Below, piece after piece: positions 24,688-38,500 of a stretch of DNA of 64,000 nt. The notes beneath the pieces were generated by a model. The model was not told the origin of the DNA. It did no database searches and saw nothing but the letters and a program-made list of their open reading frames with translations. Made by a program: the position numbers and the translations under genes. Each line of letters opens with the position of its first letter. The first letter of the stretch is position 1. The stretch comes from Paramecium pentaurelia (taxonomy: Eukaryota > Ciliophora > Oligohymenophorea > Peniculida > Parameciidae): NCBI GenBank assembly GCA_905183005.1, contig CAJJDO010000085.1, forward strand, positions 252,470 through 316,469, read 5' to 3'.

Positions 24688-24869
24688 GTTTAACAGATTA
24701 ATTAAATTTATTGTTAAATGTACAACATAAATATATATATTGAATGAAAATAAGTAATGTTATTGTTAGTCTTAAGATAATGAGGAATTATCTTAAGTTT
24801 TTTAATTTAAATAGTTTGGAGTTATGGGAATTATAAATATTGAAAATATTATATTTTATTTGAAATTAT

Positions 24870-25627
24870 ATGGCCTAAAATACAACAAGTGGACCTATGC
24901 AGAAGTTTAAAATTGTCTTCTTAGGTAATTAATCAGTTGGTAAGACATCTATAATTAATCGATTTATATTTGATAACTTCACAGGAAATGAATAGGTATT
25001 TGGAATTCAAATAATAATAGCCTACTGTTGGAATTGATTTTATTTCTAAGACACTTCAAGTTGATAATAAATCAGTTAGACTTTAATTATGGGATACTGC
25101 AGGATAAGAGAGATTCAGATCTCTTATTCCTAGTTATATAAGAGATTCCCAAGCCGCCATTATATGTTATGATATTACAAGTAAAAGTTATTAACATATT
25201 AAAGATGAGAAATCTTTTTAAGATTTATAAAAATGGATTGAAGATGTGAAAGATGAAAGAGGAGATGAAGTTTTAATTTATATTTTGGGAAATAAGACAG
25301 ATCTAGAGTAAGAAAGATAAATTCAAACTGATGTAGCTGAAGCAAAAGCTAAAGTAACAATATTAAATTCAATGTTTAAAGGAATTAGGAGCCTCATTTT
25401 CAGAAGTTTCAGCTAAAAGTGCACATAATGTTTCAGAATTCTTTAAAAGATTATCCTATGATTTATAAGGAACTCCAAATGAATAATAATAATAATAGCA
25501 ACCTTAAGTAAAGAATGTATATATAAATAAATAGAAAGTCTAATAGCCCTTATAACCGAATCAACCCTAATAACTAAAACCAAATGATGCAACAGAAGAT
25601 AAAAAGTAAGGAGGTGGATGTTGTTGA
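24870..25627 (+). CDS. RAB6: Rab6-type small GTPase
   Basis: All nucleotide motifs are present: GNQSVGKTS (P-loop; Gln replaces the more usual Glu or Asp), PTVGIDFISK (switch I), [20 protein letters not shown] (switch II, a strong Rab6 signature), GNKTDL, and SAKSA. The C-terminus ends GGGCC, a double geranylgeranylation site. Three introns keep the frame: 24996-25020 (25 nt), about 25170-25193 (24 nt) and about 25350-25377 (28 nt). Rab6 proteins control retrograde transport at the Golgi. A Gln-rich hypervariable tail (NEQQQQQQPQ) precedes the prenyl site; the Gln codons are mainly TAA. Start at ATG 24870. Confidence 0.93.
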
Positions 25628-25853
25628 ACATTAATTTATATAATTTTATTGTTCTGCACAAATAATAACTTATTTATTATTTATTTATCATATTATTATT
25701 CTTTAATTTTGATTAGAAATATTCAATCTATTAAATATAGTGAAATAATTGAACTTCATAATGTCAAGCTAAATTAATTAATGGAATATCTTTACAATAA
25801 ATTTATATATTAATATATTTTGTTTTTTGTATATATTTAATATATGAAATATC

Positions 25854-26288
25854 TCAATAATCTTTTAATATTTGCAAGACATCATTATAGAAATCATTAT
25901 TGAGTCTTTGAATATAATTGTCACAACAAAGATTAACTTCAGCTACATTTCTTGCATCACTAATGCATGAATTTGCATCAGCTATTTATATTATATTATT
26001 TGATACTTGTGTAGTATTATGCTCTATTATACACTCTATCTTACATATCTAACCAATTTTATCTCAAAGTAAGACTAAATTAGATTATGAATTGTACTTC
26101 TTTAAAGTGGGTTTACAAGCAATAGCTACTTTTCTGAAAGCATCTTTAATAATCTCTTTTTTATCAGATGGAATTTTGACATTTTCATATTCTCCTACAA
26201 ATTTAGTATCATTTCCTTAAAAATCAGCTGTAAGTGCATTGTATTCAGCTTCTTTGTTCATTTTCATAATAACATCTTTGGCTGTCAT
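25854..26288 (-). CDS. Small hypothetical protein
   Basis: About 125 residues, starting MTAKDVIMKMNKEAEYNAL and ending NNDFYNDVLQILKDY at TGA 25854-25856. Two introns are needed: a 23-nt one at about 26074-26096, which removes an in-frame TGA, and a 25-nt one at about 25984-26008. The mature sequence has four or five cysteines (for example NSCISDARNVAEVNLCC) and no signal peptide or membrane segment. I do not recognise it. The balanced codon use and clean splice solution make it a real gene. Confidence 0.65.
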
Positions 26289-26411
26289 TTTTGAATAAAA
26301 TATTATTTAATTATTATATATATATAATCAATGAAAGAGTTTTCATTTTGATTTTTCTATTTACCTACTGTGTTTGGGAAATCTAAAAATAATATAAATA
26401 AATTAAAATTG

Positions 26412-27347
26412 TCAATTCATATCATCTTCATTAACTTTGATTATTTTCTATATATTGCTTAATTAATTTACTTATAATAGTCCTTTCTAAATAGATTAAC
26501 TAAGATCAATTCTTCGGATCTTCACAGATTCAGGATGAACATTAACTAATATTTTATTTTTTTATAATCCATTCAAATTAGTTCCATTTAATGCTATAAC
26601 AATTCTTTCACAATATTCCAAATCTTTAAGAACAATTGTAATACATCCTATATCATTTATTTCAATTATGTGTTTTTGTGTCTCTCTAATACACTCTTTC
26701 TAATCCATCTTTAATGTATAAGATATAATTTTCTCTATTTAACTAACACTAATTGTTTTATCTAATCCTCTTAATATAATTGCTGCAAAGTCTTCATTCA
26801 TCAATGCCAATTAACTACAACTAAATTTATAACCAAATATTGATTTTGATTGCTTCTAATTTTATTTACTCATAAATTGATTAGCAACAATTAATGGCTA
26901 ATCTGTTTTCAACTAAAATAATAAGCATGGATTTGATTAATAGTATATTAATTTGATTTCTTAAACAAAACCTTTAATAGGTAACTTATCTACAAATTCC
27001 TATACTTTTTGAATTTCAATGTTTTCATCAATGTTTTTAATTATCAATTTAGATTTTAAACCATCCTTTAATACAGTTGAACAAGGAATCTGAGAATATT
27101 ATGAAATCATAATAATTTGAGAAGCAACTTAATGTAATGATGGATATTATGAAGGTGTAAAAACAATAGACTCAGAATCTGAACTCTCTTGAGCTACAAT
27201 TTGATAATCATTTGTCCCATAATTAGATTAAAACATTGAGTACTTTATTGATGGAGCCCAACTCTTCCTTTATACTAAATTCATTTATCGTTGTCTATTA
27301 TGTTTATAGACTTCAGCAATATTCTTTTTTGGAATTGAATTACTCAT
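26412..27347 (-). CDS. Putative RRM-like RNA-binding protein
   Basis: About 300 residues. After a polar N-terminus (MSNSIPKKNIAEVYKHNRQ) two regions look like RNA-recognition motifs. The first has SKLIIKNIDENIEIQKVQEF and VQEIKLIYY. The second has AAIILRGLDKTISVSQIEKI and ends IVIALNGTNLNGLQKNKILV, close to the classic end of an RRM. The aromatic RNP1 and RNP2 residues are not clear, so binding may be weak or through proteins. A 24-nt intron near 26440-26463 may shorten the tail in frame. Stop TGA 26412-26414. Confidence 0.5.
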
Positions 27348-27688
27348 TCCATTAATTAAGGTTGTAAATTCTTAATACATTTATTATAAACTTTATATAC
27401 AAATTTTGTTAAAAATTTACCATTAAATAATATGAATCTAATAATTTAAGTTCTTTATTTCATATTCAAAAACATTAAATAAAATTTACCTAGTTTAAAA
27501 AGACATAATACTTATTATACTAATTTTTTAACTATTTTTATATAAACAATATAAATTTGATATATTTTTATGTAATCCCCATCAATATATTTTGATTAAT
27601 CTAAGAATCGATATTTAAATAATTATATTAATTTAACTAATAAATTAAACTGATCAATAAAATAATAATAAATTATATATATATATAT
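27348..27688. other. AT-rich intergenic stretch
   Basis: About 340 nt, very AT-rich, between two minus-strand genes. No feature seen beyond short AT dinucleotide runs near 27675. Confidence 0.5.
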
Positions 27689-29191
27689 TCACTCTTTTTG
27701 TATGATACTTCCAGTAAGAAAATTCATATTATTAAATTTATTAATATCTTAATCTTTATCATAAGCTGGATCATTAATTAATATCTCTTCTTCATCATCT
27801 AATTATTATTATTCACCAGATATTTCTTTATCTTTATCTTCATCTTCATGTTACTTAATTTATCTAAAAACTTCAACTTAAGAAGGTACTCTATATTTAT
27901 TGAATCTGAATTCATTATACAAAAATACATACTTTTTTTTGTTTATCTTTTTTTCAATTGTTACAACTATAACTACTCTGCCAACTTACAAAGCTAATCG
28001 TTTTTATGAATTCAAATGAATTTATAAATCAGATTCTTAAGCTAATACTAAAGTACCAAATTTTGAACAATTATCTTATATATGAAAAGATTAATCATTT
28101 TAATTTATTAAAATACTTGCATGATGACGAGATACTGAAATATCATGTAATTTTATATCACAATCTTAAGTTCTTCCTATTTTTATAATATTTCTATTTT
28201 TAATTTCAATCATATAAAGTCCTTACTCTTTATTTTTATCATTATGATTAATTTATATTAATAAATAAGGTTCTTTAGGCTTATTCACATCACAAATATT
28301 ATAATGAAATTATTTAAATTTAAAAGATGCTATTATATTAAAATCAAAATTACTTTTATAAGCAATCTTACATAATTCACATTTCATACTCCTCCAATAA
28401 TATAGAGTTACACCATTTTATTCTTTTTTTTTTAATTAACTATTCAACCAATTCTATAAACATTTTAAATGCACAAACTTTATTGAACCAGCACATTTAC
28501 AAGGACTTATGAATGGATTTTCTAAGGTAGCCAATTTACTTAAACAAAATCTACATTAAACTTGACTTTCAATAAAATCACTATCATTTAATTTATTCCT
28601 CTCTTCCATTTCATCTGGTATAGCTTTGTCATCAAATTCATATGTAAAACTATAATATAATATAGTGAGCCTAACTCTCCCTAACTTTATTATAGAGTTT
28701 ATTTATAATTTCTATTTCTCAAGAGTTGGTAAATCTGAAGTTTAATTAGGTCGAATGACTTTCCAAAAGGCATTTTCAATTTTTTAATTGTGTAATTCAA
28801 TAAATTATTGGTTACTCCTAAACTCAAATATTTCTTTTTGGTTTCTCACTACTTCCTAGATAATTTTATTGTAAATTAATACATTTTTTGTAAGTGCTAA
28901 AATCTCTCGATCTAATTAAACAACTCTTCCTATTCTTTAATTTATAAGATCATTACCTTAAAAATCAAAATCCAGTTACTTTTTGATTAATGAATCACTT
29001 TCATAATCAAATAAATTATGTCCATTATCAGACCAAATATATGCAATAACATGGACACTAATTCTTTTAATTTCCATACTTGTAAGGCAATTCCATAATA
29101 TTAAAACTCTTTAAGCTCTTTATTCTTGAACATGTTACTCCCATTCTTTAAATTATTATATATTTTATAATATTAAAATCTTAAGAATCAT
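27689..29191 (-). CDS. RING-CH (MARCH-type) finger plus FHA domain protein
   Basis: The middle of the protein carries a RING-CH finger: CRFCLSK, SPCKCAGSIKFVHLKCLQNW, and after a 22-nt intron (about 28396-28417) KCELC, giving the C4HC3 order. The following FHA domain reads IIKIGRTQDCDIKLHDISVS then RHHASI, with the GR, S and H phosphothreonine-binding residues in place, and later NCSKFGTLV. The C-terminus is acidic (EDEDKDKEISGE; LDDEEEIL). The N-terminal 190 residues are of unknown fold. No membrane segments are seen, unlike most MARCH ligases. The likely role is a ubiquitin ligase that binds phosphorylated partners. The start at 29191 is in frame; a second candidate is 29077. Stop TGA 27689-27691. 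Confidence 0.82.
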
Positions 29192-29558
29192 TAATCTCAA
29201 TTTTAATAAAATACCTATAGATAACCTTTAAATATTAATTATTATAATAGAAATTTTATATTTTTTACAAAATTCTATTTGATTTTCATATCACATTATA
29301 AAAATATATTTAGAATTGTTGATTATAAATGAGTCCATAAATGAAAATGAATAAATGAAAATGCATTAAATTTATTTATCTTAAGATTTACTTATTTAAT
29401 CAAGATGATTGTAAACAATTAAATTATAAATTAAGGTTGTAAGTTGAAAACATTTTATTTTGATGAAGATATGTTGAGTTATTAAATTAAACATCATTAT
29501 TAAAAGTTTAAATGTGATTTTGATTTTTTAATCATTTAATAATATTTACTTTATACTA
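29192..29558. other. AT-rich intergenic stretch between divergent genes
   Basis: About 370 nt separating the divergent starts of the RING-CH/FHA gene and the next plus-strand gene. Nothing recognisable apart from AT-rich sequence; probably a shared promoter region. Confidence 0.5.
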
Positions 29559-30197
29559 ATGAATCCATTCCATATTGACAATTCAATACCACCTCTTAAA
29601 CGAGTTAAAGAGAGATTAGTTGGAGATGCAATATTAAAGGTAAATCAATGGAAAACTATTCTACTTAATGGAATTCCTTAATCTGATGGTACTACAATGA
29701 GATTAACTCTCAATAAGGCAGCTGAGATAATAGGAATTCCTAAAAAAAGCTTAGAAGACTATAATTAACTATTTAAAAAAGTTAAATTGCTGACTGATGT
29801 AAATCAATTTTCAAATGAAAAAATGGGTGTACTTAGAAATTACTTAAGAAAAAATTCGAAAAGACTCAAAAAAATATTAAAAACATAGAAAGTTTAAGAA
29901 AATAATGATTTTAAATAAAAAAATAATCATTTCGATAATAATTCTACTTAAATTCCATTAGATATCAAATAAGATAAAGAAAATAATGAAATAGTATAGC
30001 ATTAAATCTAAAATTAATCAAATAAAAAAAAATAAGATGAAACTTCAATAATTAAATTAGAATTGGTAGATGATTATTTCAATTAATTTGAAAAAGATTA
30101 TGTATCAGATTTAGAAAGTAATCCCTCACCTCTAGGTGTAAATTTTATATTAAAAACTAAGCAAATAGGTTGTAATCAACATTTTGAATAATATTGA
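29559..30197 (+). CDS. Hypothetical protein with conserved-looking N-terminal domain
   Basis: An apparently intronless gene of 212 codons. The N-terminal 80 residues have a balanced composition and look globular (PLKRVKERLVGDAILKVNQW; TMRLTLNKAAEIIGIPKKSL; LEDYNQLFKKVK). They are followed by a basic stretch (RNYLRKNSKRLKKILK) and a Gln/Asn-rich acidic tail. The IIGIPKKSLEDY segment resembles a helix-turn-helix recognition element, so DNA binding is possible but unproven. Stop TGA 30195-30197. Confidence 0.65.
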
Positions 30198-30357
30198 TTA
30201 AAAACAGTTACATTTAGTTATTATATAAGGATTAGACATTTATAAAACTTTTATATTATATTCGTTAAATTAAAAAATCAAAGAATAATTTAAAACAACT
30301 TAAATATTTTTACATAGATCTCATATATATTAAAATTTAATTAATTTATTCTCTGAA

Positions 30358-31455
30358 ATGCATTCTTTACCTCGATTGACTAGTTAGAGCATAAATTATC
30401 ATATTAACAATTAATCAGATTCTTTAAGTAGTAGAAGATTTCATCTTGGAGAAAATGTGTTATATAAAATTCATAAATAAGCTTTATAAGAATATTTAAA
30501 ATCTGGAGTAATTGATTAGAAAATAGTACAATTAAATTTACTGAAAATGAGTAAACTTAATAGTTATGATTTATCTATATTAAAAGATGTTTATTCATAA
30601 CCTTATTCAAGTAGAGTTGATAAATAATAAGCAAATAATATATTATCTAAAGTAAGTTTAATTAAATAAATGAAAGATAAAAACATAAAGAAATCCAAAA
30701 AGTATTAATTTGAATCAAAAAAATTAAATTGAATTAAGTTAAGAAGAAATTGATTTTATGACAATAGAAGAATAATTGTAATATTTATATTATATAAAAT
30801 AGAAAATAATGCTTAAGATCTAAAATAAATACTTCTAAGGTTTTTAATGGAACCTATTTAATAGATCCAACAATAAATGATATTAAGAAAATTAATTTAA
30901 AAGGAAAGAGATAATTACATCATTTGTTAAATATGGAACCAAAAAAGAAATTATAAAAAAAAACTTCATTATTACAAAGGTAATCTAGTATCATAAATCC
31001 TTTATATTGTCGTCAATCATCAATTCAAAATATAGAAGTTGAAGATGTTACTTAATATATGTCATCTAAAATATTAGAATCTAAAGCTAATATTGAATTA
31101 TTAGTTGAAAGATTAAAATAACCAGAAATTTCTGAAAAATAATAGTATTTTTTTAATTTTGTATAAAACTGTGATTGCAAATCTCTAAATACTCTATTTT
31201 AAGATTAATATTTTGATAATTCAATAATTAATACACCTGATTAAGTATTAATATTAAATATATTATTAGAAAGGATTCTATGCAATTCATATAGCTATAA
31301 AGAAATAAAATCCATAATTACTTAAACTTCTCTTAAAGAATGGTGCTAGAATAGATGTATTAACTAAAAATGGAAAATCATTAAAATAGTTAAGTGAACT
31401 TTACCAAAATTAGGAAATTATGGAAATCTTAGAAAAATACAAATATTATTAATGA
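30358..31455 (+). CDS. Protein with C-terminal ankyrin repeats
   Basis: The N-terminal part is polar (MHSLPRLTSQSINYHINNQ, then GENVLYKIHKQALQEYLK). The C-terminus has one clear ankyrin repeat, GFYAIHIAIKKQNPQLLKLL followed by KNGARIDVLTKNGKS, and a partial second one before TGA 31453-31455. At least three introns are required: one near 30654-30678 (25 nt), one around 30850-30880 and one around 31250-31275. Their borders are not all fixed. Ankyrin repeats mediate protein binding; the partner is unknown. The gene converges with the SAM-domain gene. Confidence 0.7.
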
Positions 31456-31489
31456 TATATTTATTAACTAATTAATTAATTCATTCTTA

Positions 31490-32472
31490 TCAAAATATCA
31501 CACATTTATTATTTGGTAATGCACATTAAACTAAACCAAAATCAGATTCTTTTGTTTTCTTTTATGTTTAAATATTCCATAAATTTAGATTTGTTATTTT
31601 ATCACAAACTAATTATAATATTTTTTAATTTACTTATAGTAAGATGTGCTAAAATTAATTTTGAATCAGATTCATTATCAATACAAAAAGAATCTTTAAA
31701 ATCTAATAGATTCAATTTATATTAACTTTGTTCTAAATAAATTAAATATGAAAAACTGTCATAACCAGCAAGAGTAAAATTAGGATAATACTATTAAAAA
31801 TTAATTGATTTCAACCAATCCTTTATTGTTGGTATTTAATTTTAATAAAGTTCAAGATTTTCAAGTAATCCTTTCTTAGAAATTAATCCCATTTCTATAA
31901 GTTAATTAGTAATGCATACATTCATCTAATTTAGCCAAAATTCTTCTTTAATATCCCAATCTATCAATACCATATTTATTCAATAAATATTTACACTAAT
32001 TTGTAGATGGCAATGAATTTTATAGACTTACATTATCATAAATCTTTAAATCGATAAAATTTTAAAAATAACGCTCTTTTAAACCAATCTCCATTAAAAA
32101 TGAAGCAATAGGTTAAAATTTAACACCTTAAATTTATGATTGAGATTCTTAAGTAGTAATACTATCATCCAATATTTAACTCATAGAATTATTTAATTTT
32201 GCTAAATTGATTGGAATAATAGTATCTAATGATTTAGTTTCATTTAATTAATCATCTATTTAACCACGTTTATTCTTCATTCTAGATTAAGCTTCAATTA
32301 AAGCATTTTTAACATCCTATTTTTGTAATTGCATTTCTTGAATATTTTATTACAAACTTTATATTTTGTCTTACCATTATTCTATTAAATCATTATAACG
32401 AGATTCTGACTAAAAATTGTTGAATCTATTTATTGATTTTTAGTCAAAACTGAGTTCTTAATTGATTGACAT
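31490..32472 (-). CDS. Double SAM-domain protein
   Basis: After a coiled, Gln-rich N-terminus (SIQEMQLQKQDVKNAL-like) there are two SAM-type modules. The first reads ASFLMEIGLKERYFQNFIDL and ends YGIDRLGYQRRILAKL, the typical last helix. The second begins TIKDWLKSINFQQYYPNF followed by AGYDSFSYL. SAM domains polymerise or bind other SAM proteins. The 3' end is ambiguous. A consensus 25-nt intron (GTAAAT...ATTAG, about 31606-31630) leads to the stop at 31490; without it the stop is 31602-31604. I prefer the intron because the extra tail has coding-like codon variety. Start ATG 32472. Confidence 0.72.
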
Positions 32473-32527
32473 TCTGTTATAAATTAAAATGAAATAATTA
32501 ATTCTAAATTATAGGAGGAATAATGAA

Positions 32528-35500
32528 ATGAAAAAAATGACATATCAAGTATTATATTAATAAAAATAGTATTATTAAGATTTAATTTCGGAATGGGGAG
32601 ACAGTTTTATCAGATGGTTATAGTGAAAATGAAAACAAAATAAAAAGAGCAAATATCAATTTTTTTATTCCTCTTAGAACCCTTAAAGAAAATATTCTTT
32701 ATTTTCTATTACTTATTTTATAGGTTTTCTCGTCTTAAGCCTTTTATTTTGTAGGGATTCTTTTAATCTTACAACAATGGTTAGTTGATTTACATAATCT
32801 TATGAAGATTAGAAAAATGGATTAAATGGTAAATAGTTAAGAAGCACGAGTATTAAAATAATGGGATGAATGTATTATCAATAAAGAAATAATTGAAAAA
32901 ATTAAGGAGAGATTAACTAAGCAAGATTAAAGTGAAAGCAATTAAATATAAAAGAGTAAATCATAAGCTGAAAAAAGTTCATAAGGAAAAAAAGCTGAAT
33001 AAGTTTAAATTTAAAAGAAAGGAACAGTAGTTTGTATTTTTTAATTGTAATTTTAGCTAATGTTTCAATTCATTTATAGCATATATCATATAAGTAATAA
33101 TAGAGCAATAAAAATATCAGAACTGATAATGCTAATAAATATAATTAAATGAGTCCATTGATTTAAAAGGATATGGCTTTAAAATTAAAGTAGATATAAT
33201 TAATGGAATCTGATCCATTAATAATTGAATTTAAAAAGAAAGTACCTAGTATGTTTTACAGGGATGTCCCATTAACTGGATAAAAAATATTATTAAATGA
33301 AAAATTGAAAAAAATAGAGAAAGATAAGATGAATTTGATTAAAATCTAAAATGTTGAGAATATAATGATAGGAGATGTTATTATATTAGAAAGAAATCAA
33401 AGAGCACCTTGTGATATACTAGTTTTACATTGTAATGATGAAAATTTTAGTGTATAACATCAATTATGTGATTATTCTTCTACCACTGTTAGAAAACCAG
33501 TAGTTTAAAATAGATGTAATATATTAAATTTTAATGTAAGCTGATTCTTAGAACTTAGCCTAATTTAAAAAATCTTTAACAGGTAATATTGTTTGTTATG
33601 AACAAAATTTTTAAATAAAAGGATTCTTTTAATTAAAAAAGGATCCTTAATCAAGAATATTTGGATTTGAAAATTTTATATTTTGTTAAGAAAGATTATT
33701 AGCAACTCCATGGGTATTAGGGATTGTAGTAAAAGTTGGAAATAGTTGTTAATGTTATGCTAGATTTTTAGGAGAACTTAGATTTGAAAATAGTTAATTT
33801 CTTCCTCATTACATTGTAATTTTGGTTATCATAATAGTAATAATTTATATAAATTTAAGATTTAAATAATTGTTTACAATTAAAATTATATTTTGTAGAA
33901 TTTGAGATCAATTACACAAATTATTATTGATAATTGTATATTTTTAATCTTAATGGTTCCTCATTTCTATAAAATATATTATAAAATGTGTAGTATTATA
34001 CAACTTAAAGGAATAGGAACAATAGATTAAAAATAGATAATGTCTTGTTAAATTGATAAATACATAGATAAATAATATTTGACAGTTAGTGTAGATGCAT
34101 TTATTGAATAATCCTTTTAACTATAATGTATAATTCATGATAATAAATTATGTGAATTTGATGAACCAAGATTTCTTTAATTTTTAATTTAAACTAATGT
34201 AGATTTAAATATGCAAAATAAAGTCAAAAATGAAGAAAAAGAGGGTAAATATTAATATATTAATATTTTAGAATAAGATGATATATAATAAGGGTCTCAA
34301 GTAATAAATTACCTTATGTAGAGTTAATATTCAGATGAACTTATGAGTTAAAGAGAATACATTGTAAATCAGATTCCGAAATCTGTTGAAGGGAGATTTA
34401 TATATTATTAATAATCAGAATAAAAAGAGGATTTACATTTAAATAGGATTAGTTTAATTTAATAAGAATAGACATCAAAAGAGAAAACATTAAATGAAAA
34501 TCATGAAGCTTATAATGAAACTTTTTAAAGAGCATCTAATCTTGCAGGTAATTCAAAAGGTTATCAATCATCAAAAGAGCCATTTAAATCAGAAGATTAT
34601 TAGATAGATGAGCAAGAATTATGTTAGAATATGATGAGAAATGATGAACCAGATGAATTGAATCCATTATTATTATAATTAGCTATGAATCATCTTGCTT
34701 TTTCTAAATTATTGATTACTGAGAAAAAAGAATAAAAAGTAAAAAATAAATTTTTAGGTTTATTGGATTAGAAATAAGTAAATTTAGCAAAAGCAATGGG
34801 TTATGAATTCATATGTGTAAATAATATTTAGTAATTTATTAAATATAATAATTAGGAATATCTAACATTATATTATTTAAATTAATCAAGAGTTGCATTC
34901 ATTTAAATTGGTCATAACTAAATTAGATATTTAAAGATAAAGATTATTTATGTTATTTGAAATGGTAGATTTTTATTAGGATATTGATAAATAGTTTATT
35001 CTTTTTTTGAGAGAAGGAAATGTAAAAAAGAATGAAGGTATTGATGATAGGGTTTGGAAACATTAATATGATTAACTTCATTACATTTATTATTCATATT
35101 GTTATTTAACTTAAGACAGTGCAAATGTATTTTTATAATCAGCTGAAAGTGATAACACATCTGATAATTAATTATATACATTAATGGAATAAGTATTTAA
35201 ATTAAATATCATTTTGGGACTTAAATATAATTTAAAGCCTGAATGCTAAGATTTTATGAAAACTATTAGGAAATCTGAATATTAAATGTTTGTCTACACT
35301 TAAAATTAAGAGATCTTTTCTACTTCCATTTTGTATTAGTCAGAACTTTTATTATAGAATGATTTAGTTCTACATTTCAATTAACAAAATGAAGAGGATT
35401 TGCGTGCTTATTTTAAATAAAGTTTATAAGATTTTTCAAATACTTTTGGTGATGCAAGCATTAATTCTTCATAACTTATTTAAGCTCTTAACTCATAAAA

Positions 35501-38500
35501 GCATATAATAATAGATTAAATTGAAGAGAAACCTAGAACAAAGAAAATAATTGTAATGATGAATAATTAATCATTATAATATATCACAGATAATCATTAT
35601 TTTAAGAGCAATCTAAAACTAATTCTTAGTTTTACTAAAGTACTATTTCTTTATTAAGCTACTCAAGATTAATTAAATATGATTTAAGATATTTGGTGTA
35701 CTTCAGATAAAACAATTAATATATTATATGAAAATTAAAGTTTATTAAGATGCTTATATGGGTGTCAATTACAAATATTGTAGTTATAAGAATTCAGTTT
35801 ATTTAAATATCAAAAAATAGAGAAAGTAGAGAAAAAGGATTTCTTTTCAAATCTTATTACATCTTTATAATAAAGATTAATATTTGAGAAATGCTATTTT
35901 AATGAAATGTAAATTAATTCCAATACTGATATTATTTTAAGAGGCTTTAAAGAATTAGACAGACTTCTTTTCTTTTAGAGTCCTCTTTTAAAGATATTCT
36001 TTAGAGCCATATATTAATAAACGATTTACAAGACAATAACTTTTGTTTCTTCTTTTACTTTTGTAACTATAATTTATACATCTTACACTCTTGATTAGAT
36101 GGATTATTTAATAGAAATCATATTTTACTTTTATATATACTAATTTATTTTATATTCTCTTTAACATTATTCTTTTGTTGATCAATCAAAAAGATTAAAA
36201 TACAATAAAGATTAATCAATTTTATTGGAAAAGTATTCTTAACATAAATCATCAATGGAAAATATAATCATTATGGTATTTAAACACATGATTTAAGGTG
36301 TTCTTATTTCATGTATATTTATTTATAAAATATATGATTTGGAATACTATTTATATATTTTTATGTCTATAAGTATAGGTGATTGGTGTTATTTGATGAT
36401 TAATTTGAATATAATTGAAGCAATAATATTAGCTGGTCTTTTTCCAATTATATTTTACTTCTATATATTGTTTGACAATATTCACAATAATGAATGGAAT
36501 AATTCAATAGATACTTAAGATATATTTACAATTATTTTAGGAACATCTTTCCTTTTAATAACTAATCTTATATTTGATTATGTTTAAAATCAACATAATA
36601 TTAGTATCCCTATAATAAATGAAGATTTTCTTTCATATTTACATTATATATAAATGATGGTAATATCAAAATAAAAAAGGAAAAAATTGACTATTTTATA
36701 AAATAGAGTAAATGAACTTTTTGAAAATATAGAATAAGTAGATTTAAGTATTTAAAAATGTATAATATATTATAATATTGATTAGTACTTATAAATTAAT
36801 AAAATAGTTAAAGTAAATTTGGTTAATGGAGATAATAAATATTTAAAAAGGCTTAAACTATATTAATGTGGAAAAAGAAATAAATTATTTAAAGTTTCTA
36901 ATTGCTTTTTTATCATAACACATTTATAATTATTATATACTTTTATTAAGATAGATAAGACTTTTACTTAGTTGTCTATTTAATAACCTTTTTTTTATAA
37001 GCTATATATTTTGCTATTTAACTTTTAGTTTAATTACCAACAAATAAATAAGAATATTTAGAATATGCAAAATTCTTTTTATCGACTGCTGCTACAATTT
37101 CTATATTATTTGTAATGAAATCTGTTGATAATATCAATTCAATTTTGACTATTTAATATTTTATAGTATATGAATTGTCAATAAAATTTCATCCTATATA
37201 TGACTTTAGAATATATATAATAACAGCTGTTGCAACTATGATTGGATATATTGTTTGGTATATAGTTGAAAATAATACAATAATATCAAATTAGATTGCT
37301 GTAGTATAATTTATAATTCTATTTTCTGTTTTATAATACTTAGTAAAAAGTTATGTAAATAATTCAAATAATGCTTTTAGTTTATTTAATTAGAAGAAGA
37401 TCAGGCTTAAAATAAATTGAATTTTATTGAATAAAATAATAAGATTAATGATATATTAGGTATATTGTTACCTAAATTCATTCGAGATAGATTAAATGAA
37501 AGTAATTATTATAATAAATTTGTTTAATAGCTGATTAATATAATATCCATTAAAATTAAGGTTTGGTTGCAATTGTATTTTGTGATATTTGTAATTTTGA
37601 TTAAATGGTAATAGAAGAAAAGGATAAAATAATCACATTTTTAGATGATATTTTTAGAACATTTGATAAATATTGTTAAATTTATGGAGTTCAAAAAATA
37701 GAAACAGTTGGTAAAACTTATTTAGCATCAGCTGGTCTTAAGGCATGTGAATAAGAATTGACTTATCTATCTTAGGTAGATCCTGTTTAAAGAGCTTTAA
37801 ATTTAGCAGAATAGATGATGAATTATATAAGATCAAAAATGTAAATATTGTAATAAAATTAGGTGGGGATATAAAGGTTAATAGTTAGTTGGTAAAATTG
37901 GTATTCATTATGGAGGAGCTATAAGTGGAGTAATAGGATTTCATAAACCTCAATTTTCACTGATTGGAGATACTGTAAATACAACTAGTAGAATTTGTTC
38001 TACTGGTTTAGAAGATACTATTACATTATCAGAATAGGCATTTGATTAATTAAAAAATGAAAATATTGAATTTGAAATAAGAAATGTTGAAATGAAAGGT
38101 TTGGGTATAAGACCAACTTACATTTATAAAGGTAAAATTTAAAATAAAGAAAAACAATCTTTTATGTAAATTGAGTAGGATGTATAGAGTAAAGAAGCTA
38201 GAAGTTAATATATGGTTAGAAAGAATCCTGAAATTTTTAAGAAGGATCTTAAAAAAAGGAAAACTGTTTTAACTTAGATTGATACAATGAAATAGCGAAG
38301 GGATTCAATGTAAGAATAAGGAACACCAAATGTATTTGGTATAAAACCTATAGATCCAACTTATTATTAACCTTAGGATGATAAATCAAGACATTCAATT
38401 AAACTATTATAACAATAAGAATCTGATGAGAATAAAATTAAATAATCATAAGCTAAACCAAGTACATTCAAAAGATTAGTCACTATGTTTTAGAATAAAT

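Noticed and set aside
31456..31740. A short plus-strand gene in this interval
   Set aside because: It overlaps the 3' end of the SAM-domain gene on the minus strand and has no protein-like signal.
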